From NCBI RefSeq assembly GCF_946227985.1, contig NZ_CAMKGL010000002.1:147266-211265 (forward strand): DNA of 64,000 bases. Reading direction: 5' to 3'. The notes beneath the pieces are model-generated. The model saw only the letters and a program-made list of their open reading frames with translations. It was not told the DNA's origin and searched no databases. The position numbers were made by a program, and so were the translations under genes. Below, piece by piece: positions 16,544 through 23,607 of the stretch (positions are counted from its first letter, which is position 1; the number at the start of each line of letters is the position of its first letter). Origin of the DNA: Serratia quinivorans. Lineage in GTDB: Bacteria; Pseudomonadota; Gammaproteobacteria; Enterobacterales; Enterobacteriaceae.

Positions 16544-18250
16544 ATGAGCGATAAACCGAATAAGGATCTGCCGTTACCGGCAGAGGAGCAGCAGCCGAGC
16601 AACCCGGCACGTCGGCGTTTTCTGGCTGGCGCGACGGCGTTAGGGGTCGGTGCCTCCATTGCGCCGTTGGCCAGGGCCGCGGCTGAGGGTAACAAGAAAG
16701 TCTTGCTGAGCGCTGTGCCGGCCAGTGCACAAAACCCGCTGTTGCGGCGTCATGTGAAAAATGTGGTAGTGATCTACGCCGAAAACCGCAGCTTCAATAA
16801 CCTGTTCGCCAATTTCCCTGGGGTAGAAAAACCGCTGTCGTCGCTCAAACCCGAGGAATACCAGCAGCGCGATCGCGATGGCAGTCTGCTGGATTCGCTG
16901 CCGCCAATCTGGAAAGGCCTGGTACCAAAGGCACAGGAGGTTGGGCACGTTAACTATCAAATTGGTGAAGACGCGGTGTTCACCAATCAATTGCCCAATC
17001 AGCCATTTGTGTTGACCGGGCCACAGGGGGAGAACTTGCCGCACGGCGTGGTCACCCGCGACCTATGGCATGTGTTTTATCAAAACCAAATGCAGATCAA
17101 CGGTGGCAAAAACGACAAGTTTGTCGCCTGGGCCGACTCAGGCGCTTTGACAATGGGTTATTACGGTGACGGTGCCTACAACCTGCGGCTGTGGACGTTG
17201 GCACAGGAATTTACGCTCTGCGATAACTTCTTCCAGGGGGCGTTTGGCGGTTCCTTCCTGAATCACCAGTATCTGATCTGCGCCCGCCCGCCGTTTTACC
17301 CTGAGGTTCAAAACTCCGTCGCCAAAGACGGTATTGCCCAGCTTGAAAGCGATGACGTGACGGACTCGCGCCTGAAACCGTTGGGCGACTCGCCGGTCAG
17401 CGCCTCGTTTGGCATCCCGCTGTTTGGCAAGAGCCTGCTGACGCCGGATGGCTATGCGGTAAACACCATGGCACCGCCGTACTGGCCGTCGTGGACTCAG
17501 GATGAGAAAGACCCGACGCTGGCGGACGCCAGAATGCCCAACGTTATGCCACCACAGAAGCATCAGCACATCGGCGACTTACTGAGCCAGAAAGGGATCG
17601 ATTGGGCGTGGTATGCCGGGGGGTGGCAGTACGCGCTGGACAACCGCAAGGATCAGGGGGATTTCCCCGGTGCGCCGGATTTTCAGTATCACCATCAACC
17701 GTTCAACTATTTCGAAAATCTGGGGCCGGGTAACCCGCAGGCGCGTGAGGCGCATTTGCGTGACGGCGGTATTGGCGATTCAACCGGCAGCAATAAATTT
17801 CTGGCCGCGGTAGAAGCGGGAACATTACCGCCGGTGGCATTCTACAAGCCGCAGGGCAACCTCAATATGCACGCCGGTTATTCCGATGTGGAGGCCGGCG
17901 ATCGTCATATTGCCCATATCATCAATAGTCTGCGCAATGGCCCACAGTGGGAAAATAGTGTGGTGGTGATTACCTTTGATGAGAACGGCGGCTGGTGGGA
18001 TCATGTGGCTCCGCCGCAGGGCGATCGTTGGGGCCCAGGTTCGCGTATCCCGGCATTGGTGGTTTCACCCTTTGCCCGCAAAGGCTATGTCGATCATGAG
18101 GTTTATGATACCGGGTCGATCCTGCGATTAATCAGCCGGGTGTTTGATCTGCCACCGCTGGACGGGCTGACGGAGCGCGATAAAGCGATGGCGGCGCGCA
18201 GTCAAAAACCGCTAGGGGATCTGACCGGCGCGCTGGAGTTTCCGGGCTAA
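16544..18250 (+). CDS. Tat-exported acid phosphatase / phospholipase C superfamily protein (AcpA type)
   Basis: 568 residues. The leader has a textbook twin-arginine motif ARRRFLAGA (22-30) followed by a hydrophobic stretch, cleavage near ARA. The mature protein belongs to the phosphoesterase family of AcpA and bacterial phospholipases C: IYAENRSFNNLF (78-88) supplies metal ligands Glu80 and Asn81, and TFDENGGWWDHV near the C terminus carries the paired acidic and His ligands. Probably a periplasmic acid phosphatase with broad phosphomonoester specificity. The ATG at 16544 has GAGGGA at six bases; the one at 16538 is too close to it. Single gene. Confidence 0.85.
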   Translation: MSDKPNKDLPLPAEEQQPSNPARRRFLAGATALGVGASIAPLARAAAEGNKKVLLSAVPASAQNPLLRRHVKNVVVIYAENRSFNNLFANFPGVEKPLSSLKPEEYQQRDRDGSLLDSLPPIWKGLVPKAQEVGHVNYQIGEDAVFTNQLPNQPFVLTGPQGENLPHGVVTRDLWHVFYQNQMQINGGKNDKFVAWADSGALTMGYYGDGAYNLRLWTLAQEFTLCDNFFQGAFGGSFLNHQYLICARPPFYPEVQNSVAKDGIAQLESDDVTDSRLKPLGDSPVSASFGIPLFGKSLLTPDGYAVNTMAPPYWPSWTQDEKDPTLADARMPNVMPPQKHQHIGDLLSQKGIDWAWYAGGWQYALDNRKDQGDFPGAPDFQYHHQPFNYFENLGPGNPQAREAHLRDGGIGDSTGSNKFLAAVEAGTLPPVAFYKPQGNLNMHAGYSDVEAGDRHIAHIINSLRNGPQWENSVVVITFDENGGWWDHVAPPQGDRWGPGSRIPALVVSPFARKGYVDHEVYDTGSILRLISRVFDLPPLDGLTERDKAMAARSQKPLGDLTGALEFPG

Positions 18251-18253
18251 GGG

Positions 18254-18766
18254 TTACAGCGCCTTCGACATATACCAGATGCCGATGGAGCCCTGGGCAC
18301 TGGTGTAGCAGGTTTCACCGCAAATACTCAGCCCCTGGCGTTGGTAAAAACGCTGGGCGCTGGTATTGCGCTGTAACACTTCCAGCCACAGCGTTTTTTG
18401 CTTACGTTCGAGCGCCCGAAGCTGCACCTGGTCAAAAAAGTGCTGGCCGTAACCCCGGCCGGCATATTCCGGCAGGAAATAGATTTTTTGCAGCTCAGCA
18501 CCGGTTGTTTGGGTCGGTGTCAGCAGGCTGTTGAAATTCAGTCGTGCGTAGCCCACCAGGTTGTCGTCTTCATACCCCAACAACCAGCAAATATCCGCGT
18601 CCTGCAGCGTCTTCTGTAGTGCTTCAACAGCAAAGTCTTGCGCCAAAAAAGCGTCCAACTCCTCTTTATGGTGCCAAAGTTCGCCAAAATGGGCCTGATA
18701 GGTGCGAATGCCCACATCACGAACCTGCGCTAAATCACCGCTCAAAGCCTGGCGGATACTGAACAT
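18254..18766 (-). CDS. GNAT family N-acetyltransferase
   Basis: 170 residues. The acetyl-CoA loop is visible as YFLPEYAGRGYGQHFFDQV (about 93-111), after the beta strand VGYARLNF and before LWLEVLQRNTSAQRFYQRQG, the standard end of the GNAT fold. Substrate unknown. Convergent with the phosphatase gene (three bases between stops). The start is at 18766, 133 bases before the divergent RES-system operon. Confidence 0.85.
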   Translation of the reverse strand: MFSIRQALSGDLAQVRDVGIRTYQAHFGELWHHKEELDAFLAQDFAVEALQKTLQDADICWLLGYEDDNLVGYARLNFNSLLTPTQTTGAELQKIYFLPEYAGRGYGQHFFDQVQLRALERKQKTLWLEVLQRNTSAQRFYQRQGLSICGETCYTSAQGSIGIWYMSKAL

Positions 18767-18851
18767 AGGGACCTCTTGGTAAGAAATGAGAAACGGCGGC
18801 CAAGCTGAAAGGAAAACGCCGCAACTGGTGAAGATTTAGACAACCCAATGC

Positions 18852-18878
18852 ATACGAGATATACTCAATATACGCAAT
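18852..18878 (+). repeat. Three tandem 9-bp repeats before the RES-system antitoxin gene
   Basis: ATACGAGAT, ATACTCAAT and ATACGCAAT follow each other without gaps (18852-18878). They end 20 bases before the antitoxin start and 10 bases before its ribosome site. Position and spacing suit an autoregulatory operator for a toxin-antitoxin operon, but could also be a promoter region by chance. Confidence 0.5.
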
Positions 18879-18898
18879 ATCTGAATGCCGGAGGAAGT

Positions 18899-19675
18899 AT
18901 GACACTCAAACAGCAAACCCATCGTCGTCAGGGACATCGTAGCGTTATGCAAATGCTTACTGCCGATCAGCTACAGCATCTTAAGCCAAGTAAGCCTTCG
19001 GCGCGATTTTTGGTGATTGAAATTGATCCCGATTCTCATACCACCGATTCGGATCGTAACAATGACGCTGGCAATAGCGCCCTGAGAAAAAAGCTTACCG
19101 ATATGATCAATGATCCTGCAGTAGATCCCAAAGCGGCGATGCAAATGCTGGAGATTGCCTGGGATAGGGTCACCAAGTCTGCAGCAGGGAAGATACCGGC
19201 GGCCCGAGTGGATGTCGATAGCGATAACGCTATGCCTGCCGCCAGTATCTTTGCCGGTTTTCCCGAGTTTCAGGCCCGCAATGAAGAAAGGAAGCAGGAC
19301 CTTCGCCAGTACCTTCTGGCAGATGCCAACTGGCTGACATCTGCAGAACTCTCTGACCGGGCAGGTTTTAAAAATCGTAACCGTAGCGCAGGCCCAAACG
19401 GTTGGAAGCAACGCGGAAAGATTTTTGCGATTAACGTTGAGGGCCACGACCGCTATCCGGCTTACGCACTGGATGAGGCTTACCAGCCGCTAAAAATCCT
19501 CAAAGACATATTGACCGTTTTTGGTGACAGCACCAGCGCCTGGTCGATAGCGAGCTGGATGGGCACGGCCAATAGCTGGCTGGAGGGTAAAAAACCCAAA
19601 GATCTGATGAAACAAGATCCTGCTGCGGTGTTACATGCAGCTCTTATACAAAAGGCGGGAGCGCAGCATGGATGA
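18899..19675 (+). CDS. Antitoxin of RES-type system, Xre/MbcA/ParS C-terminal domain
   Basis: 258 residues. The last 70 residues (LKILKDILTVFGDSTSAWSI... WLEGKKPKDLMKQDPAAVLHAA) form the Xre/MbcA/ParS toxin-binding domain. The middle (RQYLLADANWLTSAELSDRAGFKNRN) could be a winged or helix-turn-helix DNA-binding segment. The N-terminal 110 residues are polar and unfamiliar. Usual Xre partners of RES toxins are about 150 residues, so this is a long variant. The ATG at 18899 has GGAGGAAG just upstream; an ATG at 18848 lacks a site and would read through the tandem repeats. Overlaps the toxin start by eight bases. Confidence 0.8.
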   Translation: MTLKQQTHRRQGHRSVMQMLTADQLQHLKPSKPSARFLVIEIDPDSHTTDSDRNNDAGNSALRKKLTDMINDPAVDPKAAMQMLEIAWDRVTKSAAGKIPAARVDVDSDNAMPAASIFAGFPEFQARNEERKQDLRQYLLADANWLTSAELSDRAGFKNRNRSAGPNGWKQRGKIFAINVEGHDRYPAYALDEAYQPLKILKDILTVFGDSTSAWSIASWMGTANSWLEGKKPKDLMKQDPAAVLHAALIQKAGAQHG

Positions 19676-20306
19676 TGGCTTACTGCCCCCGGTAGGAAAG
19701 GTCAATATTAACAAGTACCTTGTTAAGGCAGGGACGCCGCTTTATCGAATTCATCGAGAAAAGTACGCTGGCGATGCTTTTAATAATAGCCCTGGTGGCG
19801 ACGCACGATTTAGCCCGATTATCGACCAATACAATAACGTGATCGCCACTATTTATGCCGGTGATAATACCAAGGTGGCGTTGTGTGAAGTCCCTTTGCA
19901 CGATGTCGATTTCACAAAACAATATGTTGGATTCAACGTCAGACGACTTTCGGGTTTGGTTCATACCGAACTGGTGGTGAATACCGAATTGCAGCTTGCT
20001 GCATTAGATCAACCTGGCCTGGCCAAGATGAGAGCGTCTAAAAAGGTGGCGCATTGCGATGCTGCCCACTATCAGGTAACGCGCAAGTGGGCTGAAGCTG
20101 TTTATGCGCAACATCCAGATATTCAGGGGCTGATTTGGCCGTCAAAACAACATCCCGGTAATGCCTATGTTTTGTTTGGCGACCGTTTGAATGGAAACGA
20201 GTTATCTATTACTGCTAAAACGGTATCAGTAACAGATAAAAGCGTTTTAATACATTTGTTTGAACTGGCGGATAAAATGGGCATTACCCTGCTGGAAGAT
20301 GATTAA
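19668..20306 (+). CDS. RES domain toxin (NAD-degrading)
   Basis: 212 residues. Matches the RES family named for conserved Arg, Glu and Ser: GTPLYRIHR (Arg27), ARFSP (46-50), CEVPLHD (Glu74), then GLIWPSKQHPGNAYVLFGDR toward the C terminus. Characterised members (MbcT, Res) phosphorolyse or degrade NAD+, which stops growth. The ATG lies inside the antitoxin gene's last codons, typical of antitoxin-first operons. The motifs are intact, so activity is expected. Base composition is visibly more AT-rich than the flanking genes, which fits horizontal acquisition. Confidence 0.88.
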   Translation: MDDGLLPPVGKVNINKYLVKAGTPLYRIHREKYAGDAFNNSPGGDARFSPIIDQYNNVIATIYAGDNTKVALCEVPLHDVDFTKQYVGFNVRRLSGLVHTELVVNTELQLAALDQPGLAKMRASKKVAHCDAAHYQVTRKWAEAVYAQHPDIQGLIWPSKQHPGNAYVLFGDRLNGNELSITAKTVSVTDKSVLIHLFELADKMGITLLEDD

Positions 20307-20350
20307 TGTATCGATTGTGCCCATTACGTATTTTTGACCGCAGCAAACCC

Positions 20351-21568
20351 TCACTCAGCAAGATGCTTCGGCGATTCCTGCCGGAACCCCAGCCCGATAA
20401 TCCGACCCAATAAGCGTGGCAGCCAGCGGCTGTTACCAACCCGAGCCATCAGACTGGATCTGCCGCCACCTCGGCGTTTTTTCGGCCTGCGCTGGCTCAT
20501 CTTTATTTGCAGAAACTGGGTGGCTTTGGTGGGGAAATTACGGCGTTTTTGCACGCGCAGCAGGTGCTTGAGCTGCAAACCGTGGCTGCGTAACGGAGGG
20601 ATAATCACGTTGGCGGTAGCAACCGCATCCTGAATCGCCAGATTCACCCCGACGCCGCCAATCGGCGACATGGCGTGTGCGGCGTCGCCAATGCACAGCA
20701 CGCCCGGCCTGGCCCACTGATCCAGTCGATCGATACGAATACTCAATAACTTCACCTGATCCCAACTGAGGATCTCCTGCAGGCGGTGGTCCTGGAAGGG
20801 GGCGACCTCGGCGAGATGCAGCAAAAACGTTTCCAGCCCATCCTGTTGGATCGCCTCGAAGCTGCCCTTGTCGATTGAATAACCGCATTGCCAGTATTCA
20901 CCCCGGTCGATCATGATGAAGTTTTGTTTTGGCCCGGTGTGCCCCATTGACCAGGCTGGATCGCCGGGCCGTTTATCGATCTTCATCCACAGCACATCGC
21001 GCGGCGAACCAAAACAGTGACTGCTGAGTGCCGCCTGTTCGCGTACCACCGAGTTACGTCCGTCAGTGCCGATGACCAGTTGACAGCGGACGCGGATCGG
21101 CCCGTCCGGCGTATCTGCCAGTACCCCGCAGACCTGGCCGCGATCGTACAATAACTGGTGTACCTGCGCCGATTTTATCAGGCTGAACGCAGGAAAGGCG
21201 GCGGCTTTTTCCGCCAGAAAGTTAAGGAACTCCCACTGCGGCATAAAGGCGATAAATTTGCAGCGCGTCGGTAGGTGGGTGAAGTCCGCAAGCGTAATAT
21301 CACGCCCTGCGATTTCGGCATGCAGCGTTTCTGCACGCTGGTGCGGCAGTGCCAGCAGCTCCTCCAGCAGGCCAAGCTGATGCATGATTTCCAGGGTGGA
21401 AGGGTGAATGGTATCGCCGCGAAAGTCGCGCAGGAAATCGGCGTGCTTTTCCAGCACTATGACCTCTATCCCCGCCCGGGCCAGCAGATAGCCGAGCATC
21501 AGCCCGGCGGGGCCGCCGCCAACGATGCAGCAAGCGGTGGTGTAAGGTGTGATCGGTGGCTGTGACAT
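20351..21568 (-). CDS. FAD-dependent monooxygenase (PHBH-like)
   Basis: 405 residues. N-terminal Rossmann motif CCIVGGGPAGLMLGYLLARAG followed by VIVLEK; the FAD ribityl motif GDAAHAMSPIGGVGVN is at about 280-295. Resembles aromatic-ring hydroxylases and related group A flavoprotein monooxygenases; substrate unknown. The C terminus ends in an unusually basic stretch, QRRPKKRRGGGR. The ATG at 21568 is chosen (GAGG upstream); a TTG five codons earlier is the only extension. A near-perfect Fur box lies 56 bases upstream, so iron control is likely. Confidence 0.85.
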   Translation of the reverse strand: MSQPPITPYTTACCIVGGGPAGLMLGYLLARAGIEVIVLEKHADFLRDFRGDTIHPSTLEIMHQLGLLEELLALPHQRAETLHAEIAGRDITLADFTHLPTRCKFIAFMPQWEFLNFLAEKAAAFPAFSLIKSAQVHQLLYDRGQVCGVLADTPDGPIRVRCQLVIGTDGRNSVVREQAALSSHCFGSPRDVLWMKIDKRPGDPAWSMGHTGPKQNFIMIDRGEYWQCGYSIDKGSFEAIQQDGLETFLLHLAEVAPFQDHRLQEILSWDQVKLLSIRIDRLDQWARPGVLCIGDAAHAMSPIGGVGVNLAIQDAVATANVIIPPLRSHGLQLKHLLRVQKRRNFPTKATQFLQIKMSQRRPKKRRGGGRSSLMARVGNSRWLPRLLGRIIGLGFRQESPKHLAE

Positions 21569-21620
21569 AGCGGTTGGCCTCAAGGATCCGCATTCTGCCG
21601 ATCCTGATTGAAAACTTAAT

Positions 21621-21642
21621 ATTGATAATGATTATCAATATC
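21621..21642. promoter_or_regulatory. Fur box
   Basis: ATTGATAATGATTATCAAT (21621-21639) is a perfect 9-1-9 palindrome. The window 21624-21642 matches 17 of the 19 bases of the Fur consensus GATAATGATAATCATTATC. It lies between the monooxygenase start and the divergent LysR gene, overlapping the expected promoter of the monooxygenase. Confidence 0.8.
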
Positions 21643-21748
21643 AGGTAAGGCTGTCAACCCGCGGTGCTGTGTGGTCAAAGGGGCTGGAAAGGTGGCCGAT
21701 ACGGTAACACTGGGCGGGCAGGGTGAAACTGTATTGCATGGCAAGCAT
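21641..21748 (-). CDS. Possible 35-residue peptide or gene remnant
   Basis: Starts MLAMQYSFTLPA behind CAGGAG at a normal distance and stops after 35 codons, just at the Fur box. The opening resembles what I remember of DUF4865 proteins, often encoded next to a LysR gene as here. The remaining residues do not follow that family, so a truncated remnant is the best guess. Low support. Confidence 0.35.
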   Translation of the reverse strand: MLAMQYSFTLPAQCYRIGHLSSPFDHTAPRVDSLT

Positions 21749-21853
21749 GGCGATACTCCTGAAAGCGGTTGACCGGCTGAGCATGGCACGCCATCTTTGT
21801 GAGTAATATCGGCATTATTTTGACTGATGGTTCTTAAAAACGGGATGGTTGGT

Positions 21854-22723
21854 ATGGGGCGAGTCACCTTTGATCTCGACGATTTGCGCAGCTACGTGAC
21901 CGGTATTGAGCTGGGCAGTTTCGCAAAAGCGGCGGAACGGCTGGGGCGATCCACCTCGGCTGTCAGCGCGCATCTGAAAAAGCTGGAGCAGCAGGTTGGC
22001 AGCCCCATCCTGCGTAAGTCTGGGCGCGGCATGGTGATGACCGAGGCCGGTGAAACCCTGCTGGGCTATGCGCGTCGCTTGCTGGAGCTCAATGATGAGG
22101 CCGCGACCGCAGTGCGCGGCTTGGATCTACAGGGCATTGTGCGGTTAGGGCTACAGGAAGACTTCGGTGAAACCTTTTTGCCACAGGTCTTGGGCAGTTT
22201 TGCCCGAGCGCATCCGCGCGTGCGTATCGAAGCGCGTATTGCCCGTAATGCTGAACTGATCGAGTGGGTGTTGAAAGGACAACTGGATTTGTCGTTGGCG
22301 TGGGACGGCGGTATCAGCACGCCGTTCTATCAGGCACTGGGACAACGGCAGATGCACTGGATTGCCTCACCCCATTTTGAACTGACCTCCTGGCGCCAGG
22401 GGGATGAACCTCTGCCGCTGGTGATGTTTGATGCCCCTTGTCTGATGCGCAGCGCCGCGACTCAGGCGCTGGATCGTGCCGGTATTGCCTGGCGTGTCGT
22501 TTTCACCAGCCGCAGCCTGAATGGCGTATGGGCAGCGGTCAGCGCCGGATTGGGAGTAACGGTACGCACCGACGCCGGGTTGCCAGCGGGACTGTCCCTT
22601 TTGCCACCCGACGCTTTGCCGGCGCTAAACCCGTTAGCTGTGGTGCTGCACCGTGCCGAAGAAAGTCCGTCAGCGGCGATCCAGCGCCTGGCGCAGATCG
22701 TCGCCGATCGGATCAACAGCTAG
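21854..22723 (+). CDS. LysR family transcriptional regulator
   Basis: About 289 residues. N-terminal winged helix: LRSYVTGIELGSFAKAAERLGRSTSAVSAHLKKLEQQVGSPILRK. The effector domain begins near residue 95 (GIVRLGLQEDF). The start is uncertain: in-frame ATGs at 21827, 21845 and 21854, of which 21854 has GGGA at a usable distance. Convergent with sseA, the stops sharing CTAG. Target unknown; the divergent peptide or monooxygenase are the natural candidates. Confidence 0.85.
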   Translation: MGRVTFDLDDLRSYVTGIELGSFAKAAERLGRSTSAVSAHLKKLEQQVGSPILRKSGRGMVMTEAGETLLGYARRLLELNDEAATAVRGLDLQGIVRLGLQEDFGETFLPQVLGSFARAHPRVRIEARIARNAELIEWVLKGQLDLSLAWDGGISTPFYQALGQRQMHWIASPHFELTSWRQGDEPLPLVMFDAPCLMRSAATQALDRAGIAWRVVFTSRSLNGVWAAVSAGLGVTVRTDAGLPAGLSLLPPDALPALNPLAVVLHRAEESPSAAIQRLAQIVADRINS

Positions 22724-23565
22724 TCCTGCTCGATCGGCTGCTTGCCGCTCAGTGCACCCCATTCGCTCCAGGCGCCGTCATACAGTTTCACCTGCGGTGC
22801 ACCGAGTGATAACAGGCCGAAAGCCAGTACCGCTGCCGTGACGCCGGAGCCGCAGCTGGTGATGATCGGCCCGTCGAGACTCACGCCCTTGTCGCTGAAG
22901 GTTTGCTTCAGTGCTTCCAGCGATTTGAAACGGCCGTTTTCCAGCAGTTCGCCGTAAGGAATATTGATACTGCCGGGAATATGGCCGCGGTGCAGACCCG
23001 GACGCGGCTCTGGGGCTTCGGCGTAAAATCGCGGTGCAGCGCGCGCGTCAAGGATTTGCACCTCAGTGTTCAACGCCTGTTCCACCTGCTGCATATTGAC
23101 TACCGCGTCCGCATTAAAGCGGGCGTTGAAGGTTTGCGGCGTGCGCGGAGCCGCGCCGGTAGCCAGCGGTTGGCCCAGTGCTGTCCAGCCGTTCAGACCT
23201 TCGTCCAACACATAAACCTGCTGCGCGCCAAAGTTGCGGAAGGTCCACCAACCCCGCGGGGCCGAGAACTGATTGCCTTCGTCATAAAACACGATGGTCT
23301 GTTGTTCGCTGATGCCCAATTTACCCACTGCCGCGCTGAATTCCTCTGCCGTCGGCAGCATATGCGGCAATGTGGTGTTTTTATCCGCGACGTCATCGAT
23401 GTCAAAATACACCGCACCGGGGATATGGCCGCGTTCAAATTCTGCGAGCATGTCTTTTTTCGGCACCTGGCCGACCGGGGACATCCTGACATCAACCACT
23501 ACCAGGTTTTCATCGTTGATATGCTGCGCAAGCCATTGCGGAGTAACCAGAAACGGAGAGTTCAT
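22720..23565 (-). CDS. sseA: 3-mercaptopyruvate sulfurtransferase
   Basis: 281 residues, same as E. coli SseA. Two rhodanese domains: an inactive N-terminal one (about 1-140) and a catalytic C-terminal one, with Cys238 in CGSGVTA, the loop that marks mercaptopyruvate rather than thiosulfate sulfurtransferases. Transfers sulfur from 3-mercaptopyruvate to thiols or cyanide in the cytoplasm. The ATG at 23565 gives the family length; the 12 upstream codons have no ribosome site. Followed on the other strand by the LysR stop, and 42 bases after srfC on its own strand. Confidence 0.93.
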   Translation of the reverse strand: MNSPFLVTPQWLAQHINDENLVVVDVRMSPVGQVPKKDMLAEFERGHIPGAVYFDIDDVADKNTTLPHMLPTAEEFSAAVGKLGISEQQTIVFYDEGNQFSAPRGWWTFRNFGAQQVYVLDEGLNGWTALGQPLATGAAPRTPQTFNARFNADAVVNMQQVEQALNTEVQILDARAAPRFYAEAPEPRPGLHRGHIPGSINIPYGELLENGRFKSLEALKQTFSDKGVSLDGPIITSCGSGVTAAVLAFGLLSLGAPQVKLYDGAWSEWGALSGKQPIEQD

Positions 23566-23607
23566 CGTTATTATTCGCCTGTGGTGAAAACGGTTTTTCA
23601 CTATACC

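Noticed and set aside
21616-21867. 83-codon minus-strand frame MTRPIPTIPFL... across the LysR start
   Set aside because: No ribosome site, and it overlaps the LysR start and the Fur box; the 35-codon frame in another phase is the better candidate.
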